From Corynebacterium doosanense CAU 212 = DSM 45436 (GTDB lineage: Bacteria > Actinomycetota > Actinomycetes > Mycobacteriales > Mycobacteriaceae): DNA of 64,000 nucleotides. This document shows, in pieces, positions 7,929 through 16,596 of this stretch. Every line of letters starts with the position of its first letter. The first letter of the stretch is position 1. Where the stretch lies: contig NZ_CP006764.1 in the NCBI RefSeq assembly GCF_000767055.1, positions 372,001-436,000 on the forward strand, given 5' to 3'. The notes below the pieces were generated by a model. The model did no database searches, had not been told where the DNA came from, and was given only the letters and a program-made list of their open reading frames with translations. The translations under genes were made by a program, and so were the position numbers.

Positions 7929-8615
7929 ATGAAGCGCACCCTTGTTCTTTCCGCTCTCGCCGTGGCCTCCACCCTGGCGCTGGCCGCCTGCGGTGAGGCC
8001 ACCGAGTCAGGCAACACCGACGCCACCACCTCGGCCACCAGCACTGCGACGACTACCGCTGAGACGACCGAGACCACCACGGCGACGACTGAGGCGGACG
8101 GGGAGATCTCCGCCGATCACAACGACGCGGACATCATGTTTGCCCAGATGATGATCCCCCATCACCAGCAGGCCGTGGAGATGAGTGAGACGCTCCTGGC
8201 CAAGGAGGGTATCCCCGCCCAGGTCGTGGAGTTTGCCCAGGGGGTTATTGACGCCCAGGGACCGGAGATTGACCGGATGAACGCCATGCTCGAGGCCTGG
8301 GGCCAGCAGCCGGTCACCGACTCTGGGGGCATGGGGACCATGGACGAGATGGGTGGAATGGATCACGGCGAGATGGGTGGCATGAGCGGGATGATGAGCC
8401 AGGAGGACATGACAGCCCTTGAGGAAGCCCAGGGCACCGAGGCTGCCCGCCTCTACCTGGAGCAGATGACCGCCCACCACGAAGGTGCGGTCGACATGGC
8501 CCGTGACGAGGTTGCTGACGGCCAGAATCCCCATGCGATCACCCTGGCCGAACAAATTATCAACGACCAGGAGGCCGAGATCGCCCAGATGCAGCAGATG
8601 CTCACTGACCTATGA
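7929..8615 (+). CDS. DUF305 (CopM-like) metal-binding lipoprotein
   Basis: A 228-residue exported lipoprotein: signal peptide with lipobox ALAAC, then a Thr/Ala-rich linker, then the DUF305 four-helix fold. The DUF305 signatures are visible twice: MFAQMMIPHHQQAVEM and, in the second half, MTAHHEGAVDMARDE. Between them a Met/Gly/His-rich stretch (GGMDHGEMGGMSGMM) resembles Cu(I)-binding methionine clusters. Proteins of this family include copper-binding CopM of cyanobacteria. The gene follows copB by 48 bp, with GAAAGG upstream of the ATG, and ends the plus-strand copper operon before a hairpin. Probable role: binding copper outside the membrane after export by CopB (inference). Confidence 0.88.
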   Translation: MKRTLVLSALAVASTLALAACGEATESGNTDATTSATSTATTTAETTETTTATTEADGEISADHNDADIMFAQMMIPHHQQAVEMSETLLAKEGIPAQVVEFAQGVIDAQGPEIDRMNAMLEAWGQQPVTDSGGMGTMDEMGGMDHGEMGGMSGMMSQEDMTALEEAQGTEAARLYLEQMTAHHEGAVDMARDEVADGQNPHAITLAEQIINDQEAEIAQMQQMLTDL

Positions 8616-8626
8616 CAGGCCCCCGT

Positions 8627-8661
8627 CTTTTTCTGATCCCGAGGACAGGAATCTGAAAAAG
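8627..8661 (+). terminator. terminator-like hairpin after the copper operon
   Basis: CTTTTTC (8627-8633) pairs with GAAAAAG (8655-8661), and the flanking bases extend the stem imperfectly. It lies 11 nt after the DUF305 stop. The loop is long (21 nt) and no T-run follows the stem on the plus strand, so it may act in either direction or be weak. Confidence 0.45.
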
Positions 8662-8926
8662 AGGGATAACCGTGACGATTGCCACCTGCTGCGGGCGATG
8701 GGTCGTTGTCACCGCAGCGGGTGCACCGGGGTGGATGTTTCTTCTCCCTCTGGTCGCACCACTGAGGAAAGGGGAAAGCTCCTGTGTCCAGACGCGACTA
8801 TCCCCATTATGGGGACACCATCAAAGTAACGGGCGAGTACACACAAAATACACACCGCTCTGAGCGCTAACCGTTTCTCATTGGCGGTATTGCTTCTCTG
8901 ATCTGGTCTTTTACTGTCGTCCTTGG

Positions 8927-8950
8927 TGGCGTTGTTGCTAGCCAACGCCA
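8927..8950. repeat. inverted repeat beside the tRNA fragment
   Basis: TGGCGTTG (8927-8934) and CAACGCCA (8943-8950) are exact reverse complements around an 8-nt loop, ending 7 nt before the tRNA fragment. It may be a recombinase or excisionase binding site, or the remains of an island-end structure. There is no T-run, so it is not a clear terminator. Confidence 0.55.
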
Positions 8951-8956
8951 GGAAGG

Positions 8957-9006
8957 GTTCACTCGTAATGAGAAGGTCGCGAGTTCGATTCTCGCAGGCG
9001 GCTCCA
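8957..9006 (+). other. 3' fragment of tRNA-Thr(CGU): probable attachment (att) scar
   Basis: The sequence from the anticodon stem to CCA is an intact tRNA 3' half: anticodon loop CTCGTAA (8962-8968, anticodon CGT), variable loop AGGTC, T-stem GCGAG/CTCGC around TTCGATT (8979-8995), acceptor strand AGGCGGC (8996-9002), discriminator T and CCA. The 26 nt where the 5' acceptor strand and D-arm should lie (expected start GCCGCCT) show no match, so this is not a working tRNA gene. Duplicated tRNA 3' halves are what tyrosine-recombinase elements leave at one island end. The full tRNA and an integrase would be expected beyond position 1. Confidence 0.75.
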
Positions 9007-9008
9007 CC

Positions 9009-9045
9009 AAAACCCCAGCTGGAACCCTGTTCTGGCCGGGGTTTT
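9009..9045 (+). terminator. rho-independent terminator behind the tRNA fragment
   Basis: AAAACCCC (9009-9016) pairs exactly with GGGGTTTT (9038-9045), with an additional CCAG/CTGG pairing inside. It directly follows the tRNA CCA end and looks like the tRNA gene's own terminator, carried along with the 3' fragment. Confidence 0.8.
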
Positions 9046-9084
9046 ACCGTGCCCTGTCCGGGTGCCCCACTACACTGCCCGGGT

Positions 9085-10704
9085 ATGACGAGATCCCGCG
9101 TGGCGCTGCTGGCCGTACTCATCGTCGGGGTCACCCTCCGCGCGCTCGTGGCGGCCCAGGGCTGGCTGTACGGCGATGACCTCACCCTCGGCGCGCAGGC
9201 CCGGGCGGAGGGGCTGGGCAACCTCCTCCTCCAGCCCCATGACGGCCATCTCATGCCCGGCGCCTGGGTGGTGCTGCGGCTGCTGCCGCCGCTCAACTGG
9301 TCGGTGGCGCTGACGGTGCTCATCGCCGGGCAGGTGCTCGCCGCCCTGGCGGTGGCCTACGCGGCCGTGCGCACCGCGCCGGGCAACGCCTGGTGGGTCA
9401 CCGCGTTGTACCTGCTCACGCCCCTGACGCTGCCGGTGACGACGTGGTTGTCCGCGGCGGTGAACTCGCTGCCGCTGCACGTCGCGGCGGCGCTGTGGCT
9501 GGCGCACGGCTGGCTGTATCTGCGGCGCCGGCGCACCACGGACCTCGTCGTCGTGGCCGTGGCGATTCTCCTGGCCTGCCTGTTCAGCGAACGCGCCCTC
9601 CTGCTGGCTCCGACCTCGCTGCTCCTGCTGTGGGCCTGGTCGGGAAACCGGAACCCGGGCAGGCTCGTGCCCGCCTTCCTCGTGCCCACGGCCGTCTGGG
9701 CGACTGTGTACGTCATCGCCGCGGGAATTCCCGATTCGAACCCCGCCGGCGCCGGTCCGCTTGACCTGTTCACCCACGGTTACGTCCGCGGTTTCCTGCC
9801 CACGTTGATCGGCGCGCCGTGGACGTGGGAGCGGTGGCATCCCGGGCCGCCGTTCGCCGACCCCGCCACGGTGACGATGATCGCCGGGGCGTTGGCCGCC
9901 GCCGCGCTGCTCATCTGGTCGGTGCGCCGACGCGGCCTCGCGGCCATGGCCGTGGTGCTCGCGTACCCGGTGCTCGCGCTCGCGGCGCTGGCGTGGGGGC
10001 GTTCCGCCCCGGACACGGCCCCGGAGATCGCCCAGACGCTGCGGCACTTCGCGGAGGCCTCGGTGCTCCTGGTGCTGACCCTCGGGGTGCTCGCGGGCGA
10101 GGGGCGTCGACAAGCGGTGGTTGCCGCAGTGGTGGCCGTCTCGTCCTTGGTGAGCACCGTCACCTACGCGCAGTCCTGGTCGGAGCAACCGGCGCGTGAG
10201 TACTTCACCACCCTGCGGGCCGAGCTGGAGCAGCGTCGCGAGCCGATCCTGGATCAGCCGGTCGCCCTCGAGGTTCTGCTGCCGGTCACCTACCCCTACA
10301 ACCAGCTCTCAGCGCTGCTACCGGAGGGCCAGGTCACCGGGGCGACGCAGGAACCGACGCTTGTCGACGCCTCCGGCCACCTCATCGCCGCAGAGCTCGC
10401 ACCCGCCCGCGCGACGGCGTGGGAACCGGGCTGCGTGGAACCGGGGTCGGAACTGCTCGTGCCCCTGGACGGCCCGCTGTTCGAACGTGACTGGGTCGTG
10501 CGCCTCAACGTGTTGGCCGCGGGGGCCACGGAGGTGTCCGTGGGCCTGGGTGACGCGCAGGCCACGTCGGCGCAGGTGCCGTCCGGGCTCAGCGAGGTCT
10601 TCGTCCGGGTGAGCGGCGGCGGGGACACGCTGCGGGTCTCCGCGCGGGATCAGACGGTGTGCCTGGGGCAGAACGTGGTGGGGCAGCTGGCCGTCACTCA
10701 GTGA
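9085..10704 (+). CDS. polytopic membrane protein, possible GT-C-type glycosyltransferase
   Basis: A 539-residue protein with about ten to eleven hydrophobic segments in the first 350 residues, then a soluble C-terminal domain of about 180 residues. After TM1 comes an acidic pair in WLYGDDLTL, the position where GT-C glycosyltransferases (polyprenyl-phosphate sugar users) carry their catalytic acid in the first outside loop; this and the topology are the only grounds for that guess. ATG 9085 is chosen because a TACACT -10 element (9071-9076) ends 8 nt before it, indicating a leaderless mRNA; the frame is open further upstream, but through the tRNA fragment. It overlaps the end of the convergent ligase gene by 11 bp. 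Confidence 0.7.
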   Translation: MTRSRVALLAVLIVGVTLRALVAAQGWLYGDDLTLGAQARAEGLGNLLLQPHDGHLMPGAWVVLRLLPPLNWSVALTVLIAGQVLAALAVAYAAVRTAPGNAWWVTALYLLTPLTLPVTTWLSAAVNSLPLHVAAALWLAHGWLYLRRRRTTDLVVVAVAILLACLFSERALLLAPTSLLLLWAWSGNRNPGRLVPAFLVPTAVWATVYVIAAGIPDSNPAGAGPLDLFTHGYVRGFLPTLIGAPWTWERWHPGPPFADPATVTMIAGALAAAALLIWSVRRRGLAAMAVVLAYPVLALAALAWGRSAPDTAPEIAQTLRHFAEASVLLVLTLGVLAGEGRRQAVVAAVVAVSSLVSTVTYAQSWSEQPAREYFTTLRAELEQRREPILDQPVALEVLLPVTYPYNQLSALLPEGQVTGATQEPTLVDASGHLIAAELAPARATAWEPGCVEPGSELLVPLDGPLFERDWVVRLNVLAAGATEVSVGLGDAQATSAQVPSGLSEVFVRVSGGGDTLRVSARDQTVCLGQNVVGQLAVTQ

Positions 10705-12340
10705 GGAAACGCGGCACGACCTTGCCGGTCGCGTTGCGGGGGAGATCGTCGACGAAGTGCACGTCGCGGGGGACGGAGTGCCCGGCGAGGTGGCGGGCGA
10801 CCCAGTCGCGGATGCTGTCTTCGGTGAGCGCGTCTCCCTCCGGGGAGTCCTCGCGGACGACCCACACGGCGATGCGGGAGAAGGTCTCCGCGTCCTCGAC
10901 ACCCATGGCGGTGAGGTCGGCGACGCCCGGCATGGGCTCGAGGATCTCCTCCACGGAACGGGGGAAGACGTTTTCGCCTCCGACGATGATCATGTCGTCG
11001 ATACGCCCGAGGACGTGGAGCCGGTTCTGCTCGTCGATGAAGCCGAGGTCGCCGATTTCGATGAGGCCCTCGTCGTCGCTGACGATGGGGATGTCCGGGT
11101 TGGTGTAGCCGGTCAGCGAGGTGGAGTTGCGCAGGCAGATGCGGCCGATGGAGCCCGTGGGCAGCTCGGCGCCGTCGGGGCCGAGGATCTTGAGTACGGT
11201 GCCGGCGGTGATCTCCCCGGCGACGGTCGGGTCGGCCTCGATCTCGGCCGCGGTGGCGCTGGCGGCGAGGGTGAGTTCGGTGGAGCCGTAGATGTTGCAG
11301 AGGATCGGGCCGAAGCGGTCGTTGACCGAGCGCACGATCTCCGGGGTCAGCGCGTGGCCGGAGGAGGCGATGAACTGCAGCGAGGAGGTGTCGTAGCTCT
11401 CCTGGCCCTCGATCTGCAGCATCTGCTTGAGGAAGATCGGGGAGGAGTACAGGCCCTCGATCCGGTACTTCTGGATCTGCTTGAGCACGGTCTCCGGGTC
11501 GAAGTTGCGCTGGGTGATCACCGTGGAGCGGGCGGCGAATGCGATGTTGGAGACGGCCCAGCCCCAGGTGTGGAACATCGACGCGGTCATTTGGATGCGC
11601 ATGCCAGCCTTGAAGGGGATGGCCCGCACGACGCCGGCGACGACGTAGGGGAGCTTCGGCTCGGGGCGCACGACCCCCTTGGGGATGCCGGAGGTGCCCG
11701 AGCTCATGAGCACGATGGGGCCGTGCTTCGGGAAGGCGGGCAGCTTGACGCTGGCGACCCGTTCCGGGTGGCTGACGATGTCGTGCACCGTGCCGAGGTT
11801 GTCGTGGGGTCGGGACGCGTGGGCGATGAGGGTGAGTGTGCCGGGACGGTCCAGCGGGGCGCACTGCTCGAATTCGTCGTCGAGGATGAGCACGTTGATG
11901 TCGTTCTCCTCCACGGTGCCCAGGATCTGCTCGGGGGAGGAGCCGACGTTGAGCAGGTAGATGGCCGCGCCGGCATAACCCTTGGCGGCCATGGGCAGCA
12001 GGATGCCGCGGCCGTTGCGCGCCATGACGCCGATGCGCAGCTCGTCCAGGCCGAGAGAGGTGAGGTACCTGGCCAGGGTCCGGGAGTCCTCCCGGAACTG
12101 ACGGTAGGTGAGGGTGCCGTCATCGTCGATGAGCGCGAGCTGGTCGGGGACCGCGGCCACGGCCTGCTCCAGCTCGCGCGCGAGGGAGAACCAGTAGCGG
12201 GACAGGTTGGGGATCAGCGCCGCCGTGACCTTGGGGGGAGCGCTGAGATCCACCAGGCCGGTCTTGAGGACGGCGGGGACGAACTTGGACACCGATTTGG
12301 CCGTGTAGGAGACGTAGTGGAGGGCGGTGGCAAGGTTCAT
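10694..12340 (-). CDS. acyl-CoA synthetase (AMP-binding, FadD-like)
   Basis: A 548-residue ANL-superfamily enzyme that activates a carboxylic acid with ATP to the acyl-AMP and then the CoA ester. Seen motifs are the A3 loop MSSGTSGIPKGVV (the usual T-SGTTG-PKG with Ser and Ile substitutions), YGSTE, the GDLGFIDEQNRLHVLGRIDD hinge region and the GGENVFP segment. The C-terminal Lys is in NATGKVVPRFL. Length matches long- or medium-chain acyl-CoA ligases. No membrane segment is clear. It stands alone between convergent and divergent neighbours. The substrate cannot be told; a lipid or mycolate-precursor role is likely in this genus. Confidence 0.85.
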   Translation of the reverse strand: MNLATALHYVSYTAKSVSKFVPAVLKTGLVDLSAPPKVTAALIPNLSRYWFSLARELEQAVAAVPDQLALIDDDGTLTYRQFREDSRTLARYLTSLGLDELRIGVMARNGRGILLPMAAKGYAGAAIYLLNVGSSPEQILGTVEENDINVLILDDEFEQCAPLDRPGTLTLIAHASRPHDNLGTVHDIVSHPERVASVKLPAFPKHGPIVLMSSGTSGIPKGVVRPEPKLPYVVAGVVRAIPFKAGMRIQMTASMFHTWGWAVSNIAFAARSTVITQRNFDPETVLKQIQKYRIEGLYSSPIFLKQMLQIEGQESYDTSSLQFIASSGHALTPEIVRSVNDRFGPILCNIYGSTELTLAASATAAEIEADPTVAGEITAGTVLKILGPDGAELPTGSIGRICLRNSTSLTGYTNPDIPIVSDDEGLIEIGDLGFIDEQNRLHVLGRIDDMIIVGGENVFPRSVEEILEPMPGVADLTAMGVEDAETFSRIAVWVVREDSPEGDALTEDSIRDWVARHLAGHSVPRDVHFVDDLPRNATGKVVPRFLTE

Positions 12341-12551
12341 GACGGGGGTACTCCTGAAAGTAAAAGAAGGTATCTGGTCCTACATCGCTAACGCGGACGC
12401 AAAGGCTACATATAGATCGATAAGAGGGTACCGCGTGTGGTTTTGGTTTCCAATGTAACCTAAGGTGCGCATGCTGCAGAAGTGACGTATGTTACGAGCG
12501 CTGTGTAGTATCTTCATCGAAACTCCCCATTACATCTTCAGGAGACCTCGA

Positions 12552-13397
12552 ATGTCAGTTTCGACCACCCCGCGCCGGCTCGCCGCGGTCATCGCCGCGC
12601 TGGTCAGCGCCCTCGCCCTCATTGCCGGGCCGGGTCTTCCCCAGGCGCAGGCGCAGGACCGCAACCTCGTCATCTTCGGCGACTCCATCATCGCCAACCC
12701 CACCGTTCCCGACTACCTGGCAGGCGGCCTCAGTGACGGCCGCCCCGGCTCCTCCGGTAACCCGGCGACCGGCTGCCCCCAGGGCAACAACTGGGGACGC
12801 TCCGCCTCCGCCCGGCTTGGACTGGTCCCCTGGGACTACTCCTGCTCCGGCACGGTCTCCATCTCCCAGGGTCCGCAGTTCGCCGCGCAGGTGGACCACG
12901 CCCTGTGGGACCAGGCGCTGACCCCGAGCACCGCCCGCGTGATCATCTCCACCGGCTTCAACGACACCTACAACAACCGCACCCTCTCGGACGGCGACGT
13001 CCGCGCCCGGTTCGTCGGCTCCATGGCCCCGCAGATCAACCGCATCCGCGACGCGGCCCCCAACGCCCGCATCCAGATCGTCGGTTACCCGTCCATCACC
13101 GAGGGCAACAACGTCTGCCTCTTCCACGTCGGTCCGAACGTCTACGATCGCACCCTGTTCCCCGACGTCAACCACTGGCAGTGGCAGGCACAGAACATGC
13201 AGGTTGACCTAGCGCGCGCCACCGGCGTCGAGTTCCTGGACATGAAACCCTCCACGGTGAACAACCACATGTGTGCGCCGGACAACCAGCGCATGTGGGC
13301 CGGACTGGTCGACTTCTACGGCGGCACCGGCAACCTGCCCATCCACGTCAACGACCGTGGTCACGAGCACGTCGCCTGGATGATCGCCAACAGCTAG
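12552..13397 (+). CDS. secreted SGNH/GDSL-type esterase or lipase
   Basis: A 281-residue exported hydrolase. A Sec signal peptide (residues 1-35, cleavage near AQAQD) precedes the SGNH fold. Block I is IFGDSIIAN (nucleophile Ser45), an oxyanion Asn lies in STGFNDTYNN, and the catalytic Asp-His are in HVNDRGHEHVAW near the C-terminus. Several cysteines in the mature part could form disulfides. It is likely to cleave acyl esters at the cell surface, perhaps of envelope lipids. ATG 12552 has AGGAGA 8 nt upstream; an earlier ATG at 12489 would put a charged tail before the signal peptide and is less likely. Monocistronic. Confidence 0.85.
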   Translation: MSVSTTPRRLAAVIAALVSALALIAGPGLPQAQAQDRNLVIFGDSIIANPTVPDYLAGGLSDGRPGSSGNPATGCPQGNNWGRSASARLGLVPWDYSCSGTVSISQGPQFAAQVDHALWDQALTPSTARVIISTGFNDTYNNRTLSDGDVRARFVGSMAPQINRIRDAAPNARIQIVGYPSITEGNNVCLFHVGPNVYDRTLFPDVNHWQWQAQNMQVDLARATGVEFLDMKPSTVNNHMCAPDNQRMWAGLVDFYGGTGNLPIHVNDRGHEHVAWMIANS

Positions 13398-13454
13398 TAA
13401 CCGTCCCCGCATCCCTTCCTTCTCCCCTAAGGTAGTTAGGAGCAGGAAAGTGGG

Positions 13455-15517
13455 ATGCCCATGACAAATCAACCGGTGCTGTCCAGCCGCGCCAGAGCCA
13501 CCATCACCGTCGAGGGGCTCGACTTCCGTGACCTCGACAGCGACGGCCAGCTGGCCCCCTACGAGGACTGGCGGCTGCCCGCCGGAGAGCGGGCGGCGGG
13601 CCTTCTCACCCGTATGACCCCGGAGGAAAAGGCCGGGCTGATGATCATCGGCTCGCACCACCCGGGGTATTCGTCGTTTCTGCCCGAGCCGGTCGAGGAA
13701 GAGCTCCTCTCGCAGAAGGATGTCTCGCGAGACGCCAACCCCATCACCGGCCAGCAGTACCCCGAGCCGGTGCTGGTGACCTCGTCCACGGAGAACGCGA
13801 TCAACCTGCGTCACCAACGTTTCCTCATCAGCCGCGACAACCTCACCCCGGCCGAGATGGTGTAGTGGACCAACGCGGTCCAGGAGGTCGCCGAGAAGTC
13901 CCGGCTGGGCATCCCGGTCGTATTCGGTCCAACCCCCGTAACCACGTCGCCCTGGTGGCGCAGTTCGGTGTCAACGAATCCTCGGGCGTGTTCTCCGAGT
14001 GGCCGGCGGAGATCGGCCTGGCCGCGCTGAACGATCCCCAGCTCATGGGCTACTTCAGCCGGGGGATCGCCAGGGAGTGGCGCGCCGCCGGCATCCACAA
14101 GCTCTACGGTTACATGGCCGACGTCGCCGCCGAACCCCGCTGGTCGCGCTTCAACGGCACCTTCGGCGAGGACCCGGAGCTGGTCTCCGCCTACATCCGC
14201 GAGATCGCCGCGGGCATGCAGGGCGAAGGGGTCTCGGAGACCTCGGTGGCCTGCACCGTCAAACACTTCCCCGGAGGTGGCGTGCGTTACGACGGCCATG
14301 ACCCGCACTTCGAATGGGGCCAGACAAATGACTACCCCACGGTGGATTCCCTGCGGAAGTACCACCTTCCGCCGTTCCAGGCCGCGGTCGACGCCGGTGT
14401 CTCCTCGATCATGCCGTACTACGCCAAGCCCGTGAACGACTCGGCTCCGCAGCTGGCGGAGCAGGACTGGCAGGGCCCGACCACCCAGTTCGAGGAGGTG
14501 GCCTTCGCGTACAACACCACGTTCATCGAGAAGATGCTGCGCCAGGACATGGGGCACCGGGGTTACGTCAACTCCGACTCGGGCATCATCGACGCCATGC
14601 CCTGGGGCGTGGAGGAGATGACCAAGCCGGAGCGTTTCGCCGCAGCCGTTCGGGCGGGCACGGACATCTTCTCCGACATGGCCGACCCCCGCGAGCTCAT
14701 CGCCTCCTATGAGCAGGGTCTGCTCACCGACGAGGACCTGGACCGCGCCTTCTCCCGCCTGCTCACGGAGATCTTCGAGCTCGGGCTCTTCGAGAACCCC
14801 TACGTCGACGCCGGCACCGCCGAACAGGTCGTGGGAGGCGACGAGGTCAGTGCCCGCGGCGAGCTTGCGCAGCGCCACTCCGTCGCGCTGCTGCGCTCCT
14901 CGGGCCTGCTGCCGCTGGATAAGGACACCACCCAGAAGATCCACCTGCTGGTCACCGGCCGCACGCAGTCCGACGTGGTGCAGCGCAAGCTCCATGACGC
15001 GGTGGCGAAGGTACTGCCCGGGGCAACGATCGTCGATAAGCCCGAGGACGCCAACCTTGCCCTGATCTGGGCGCGCCCGGAGATCAACCTCTTCGAGGAC
15101 GACCGTGACGGGGTGTCCCTCTCCGTGGATCCGCGGGACAACGGCGTCGACATCGAGCGGGTGCAGGAGGTGGAGGCGACCGTGCCGACGATCCTCGCGG
15201 TCAACCTCATCAACCCGTGGCTGCTCGGCGAGATCGAGCCGGGTGCCGACGCCGTGGTGGCCACCTTCGAGATCGCCCCGGAGCACCTGCTGCGCTCGCT
15301 GACCGGGGAGGACGGCGGCCCGCAGGGGCAGCTGCCGCTCACGCCGCCCGCCTCCGCGGACGCGGTCGCGGCGCACGGGCGTGACGTGCCGGGCAAGTTC
15401 CGCGGCGAGGATTACGCCTACGTCGACCGCGACGGGGTCTCCTACCGCTACGGATACGGGCAGCGTAAGGTCGTGGCCAAGCAACAGACGAAGGAGAAGC
15501 TATGCCCACCACCGTGA
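13455..15517 (+). pseudogene. glycoside hydrolase family 3 (beta-glucosidase-like), inactivated by a stop and a frameshift
   Basis: Together the pieces would encode about 687 residues of a GH3 enzyme without a signal peptide. Two lesions break it. A TAG at 13863-13865 follows LTPAEMV and precedes WTNAVQEVAE in the same frame. About 60 bp later, at 13926-13928, one base is missing, so that VVFG continues as SNPRNHVAL only in the next frame. Both junctions read as a normal GH3 N-terminal domain when repaired. The rest is intact: KHFPGGG, the nucleophile region NSDSG, and the C-terminal domain start SVALLRSSGLLPL. A GH3 enzyme split here would lack part of its barrel. Its end overlaps fadH by 16 bp. 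Codon use is normal, so decay appears recent. Confidence 0.85.
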
Positions 15518-16596
15518 AAGGTGTCATCGCCCGCTCGAAGGGCGCGGACGTCGAACTCGTCGACGTCGTCATCCCCGATCCCGGCCCGAACGACGTGATC
15601 GTGCGCGTCCTGACCTGCGGCGTCTGCCACACCGACCTGTCCTACCGCAACGGCGACATCGCCGACGACTACCCCTTCCTCCTCGGCCACGAGTCCACGG
15701 CGGTCGTAGAGACCGTCGGCTCGGCCGTCACCCACGTCGAGGAGGGCGACACCGTCGTGCTCAACTGGCGCGCCGTCTGCGGCGAGTGCCGCGCGTGCCG
15801 CAAGGGCGAGCCGAAGTACTGCTTCAACACCCACAACGCGTCACAGAAGATGACGCTTGACGACGGCACCGAGCTCACCGCCGCCCTGGGCATCGGCTCC
15901 TTCGCCGAAAAGACCCTGGTCCACGAGCGCCAGTGCACGAAGGTCAACCCGGACGCCGACCCGGCCGCCGTGGGGCTGCTGGGTTGCGGCATCATGGCCG
16001 GCCTCGGCGCGGCCGTGAACACCGCGGACATCCAGCTCGGCGAATCCGTCGCCGTCTTCGGCCTCGGCGGGGTGGGCATGGCCGCCATCGCCGGCGCGAA
16101 GCTCGCCGGTGCCGCGAAGATCATCGCGGTGGACATCGACTCCCGCAAGACCGAGCTGGCCCGCGAGTTCGGCGCCACCCACGTGGTTGATTCAGAGGGC
16201 CTGAGCGAGGAAGAGGTCGCCGAGAAGGTGCGCGAGCTCACCGACGGCTTCGGCACCGACGTCGCCATCGACGCGGTGGGCATCATGCCCACGTTCACCC
16301 AGGCGTTCTACTCCCGCGACCACGCCGGGCGCATGGTCATGGTGGGTGTGCCCAACACCACCGACCGCATCGACATGCCCGCGATCGACTTCTACAGCCG
16401 CGGCGGATCACTCAAACCCGCCTGGTACGGCGACTGCCTGCCGGAACGGGACTTCCCCGCCTACGCCCAGCTCTTCGAGAACGGCCAGCTCCCGCTGGAC
16501 CGGTTTGTCTCGGAGCGCATCGGCCTGAATGATGTGGAGAAGGCCTTCGAGACGATGAAGAGTGGCCAGGTTCTTCGTTCGGTGGTGGTGCTCTGA
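15502..16596 (+). CDS. fadH: S-(hydroxymethyl)mycothiol dehydrogenase (formaldehyde dehydrogenase)
   Basis: A 364-residue zinc alcohol dehydrogenase of the class III type. It would oxidise the formaldehyde-mycothiol adduct with NAD+. The catalytic zinc site has Cys39 in TCGVCHTD and the GHES motif; the structural zinc site is [15 protein letters not shown]; the coenzyme fold has GLGGVGM, and an acidic VDID follows for NAD+. The next gene, a metallo-beta-lactamase hydrolase, is coupled to it (TGATG), a pairing also seen in other actinobacteria. AAGGAG precedes the ATG. Mycothiol is also implied by mshA at 59982. The gene starts within the GH3 pseudogene's last codons. Confidence 0.88.
   Translation: MPTTVKGVIARSKGADVELVDVVIPDPGPNDVIVRVLTCGVCHTDLSYRNGDIADDYPFLLGHESTAVVETVGSAVTHVEEGDTVVLNWRAVCGECRACRKGEPKYCFNTHNASQKMTLDDGTELTAALGIGSFAEKTLVHERQCTKVNPDADPAAVGLLGCGIMAGLGAAVNTADIQLGESVAVFGLGGVGMAAIAGAKLAGAAKIIAVDIDSRKTELAREFGATHVVDSEGLSEEEVAEKVRELTDGFGTDVAIDAVGIMPTFTQAFYSRDHAGRMVMVGVPNTTDRIDMPAIDFYSRGGSLKPAWYGDCLPERDFPAYAQLFENGQLPLDRFVSERIGLNDVEKAFETMKSGQVLRSVVVL

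Larger units (their letters stand above)
8662..9084. other. non-coding island edge: inverted repeats, tRNA fragment and terminator
   Basis: A region without a convincing gene between the copper operon and the next membrane-protein gene. It contains a hairpin CCCCA/TGGGG nested near GTGTCC/GGACAC (about 8780-8820), a repeated TACACAC motif (about 8837-8855), the exact 8-bp inverted repeat at 8927-8950, the tRNA-Thr 3' fragment at 8957-9006 and its terminator. This mix fits an attachment-site region of an integrative element. A 63-codon frame at 8672-8863 was seen but not accepted. Confidence 0.5.

Noticed and set aside
8672-8863. 63-codon frame after the DUF305 gene, starting at GTG
   Set aside because: Only a moderate ribosome site; no family seen; it runs through hairpins and the repeat-rich island edge. 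It could be a gene remnant.
8931-9006. Complete tRNA-Thr gene
   Set aside because: The bases where the 5' acceptor and D-arm should be do not pair with the 3' strand or form a D-arm.
8923-9084. N-terminal extension of the membrane protein at 9085
   Set aside because: It would translate through the tRNA fragment and terminator; a -10 element sits just before ATG 9085.
12440-12480. DtxR-like half-site near TAACCTAAGG upstream of the SGNH esterase
   Set aside because: Only one half matches; no dyad.
13863-13928. Programmed readthrough or frameshifting in the GH3 gene
   Set aside because: No slippery heptamer, and both a stop and a base loss would have to be bypassed; mutation is simpler.
13811-15484. 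Minus-strand frame opposite the GH3 gene
   Set aside because: The plus strand clearly encodes GH3; the minus frame has low-complexity Arg/Val/Gly content and no motif.
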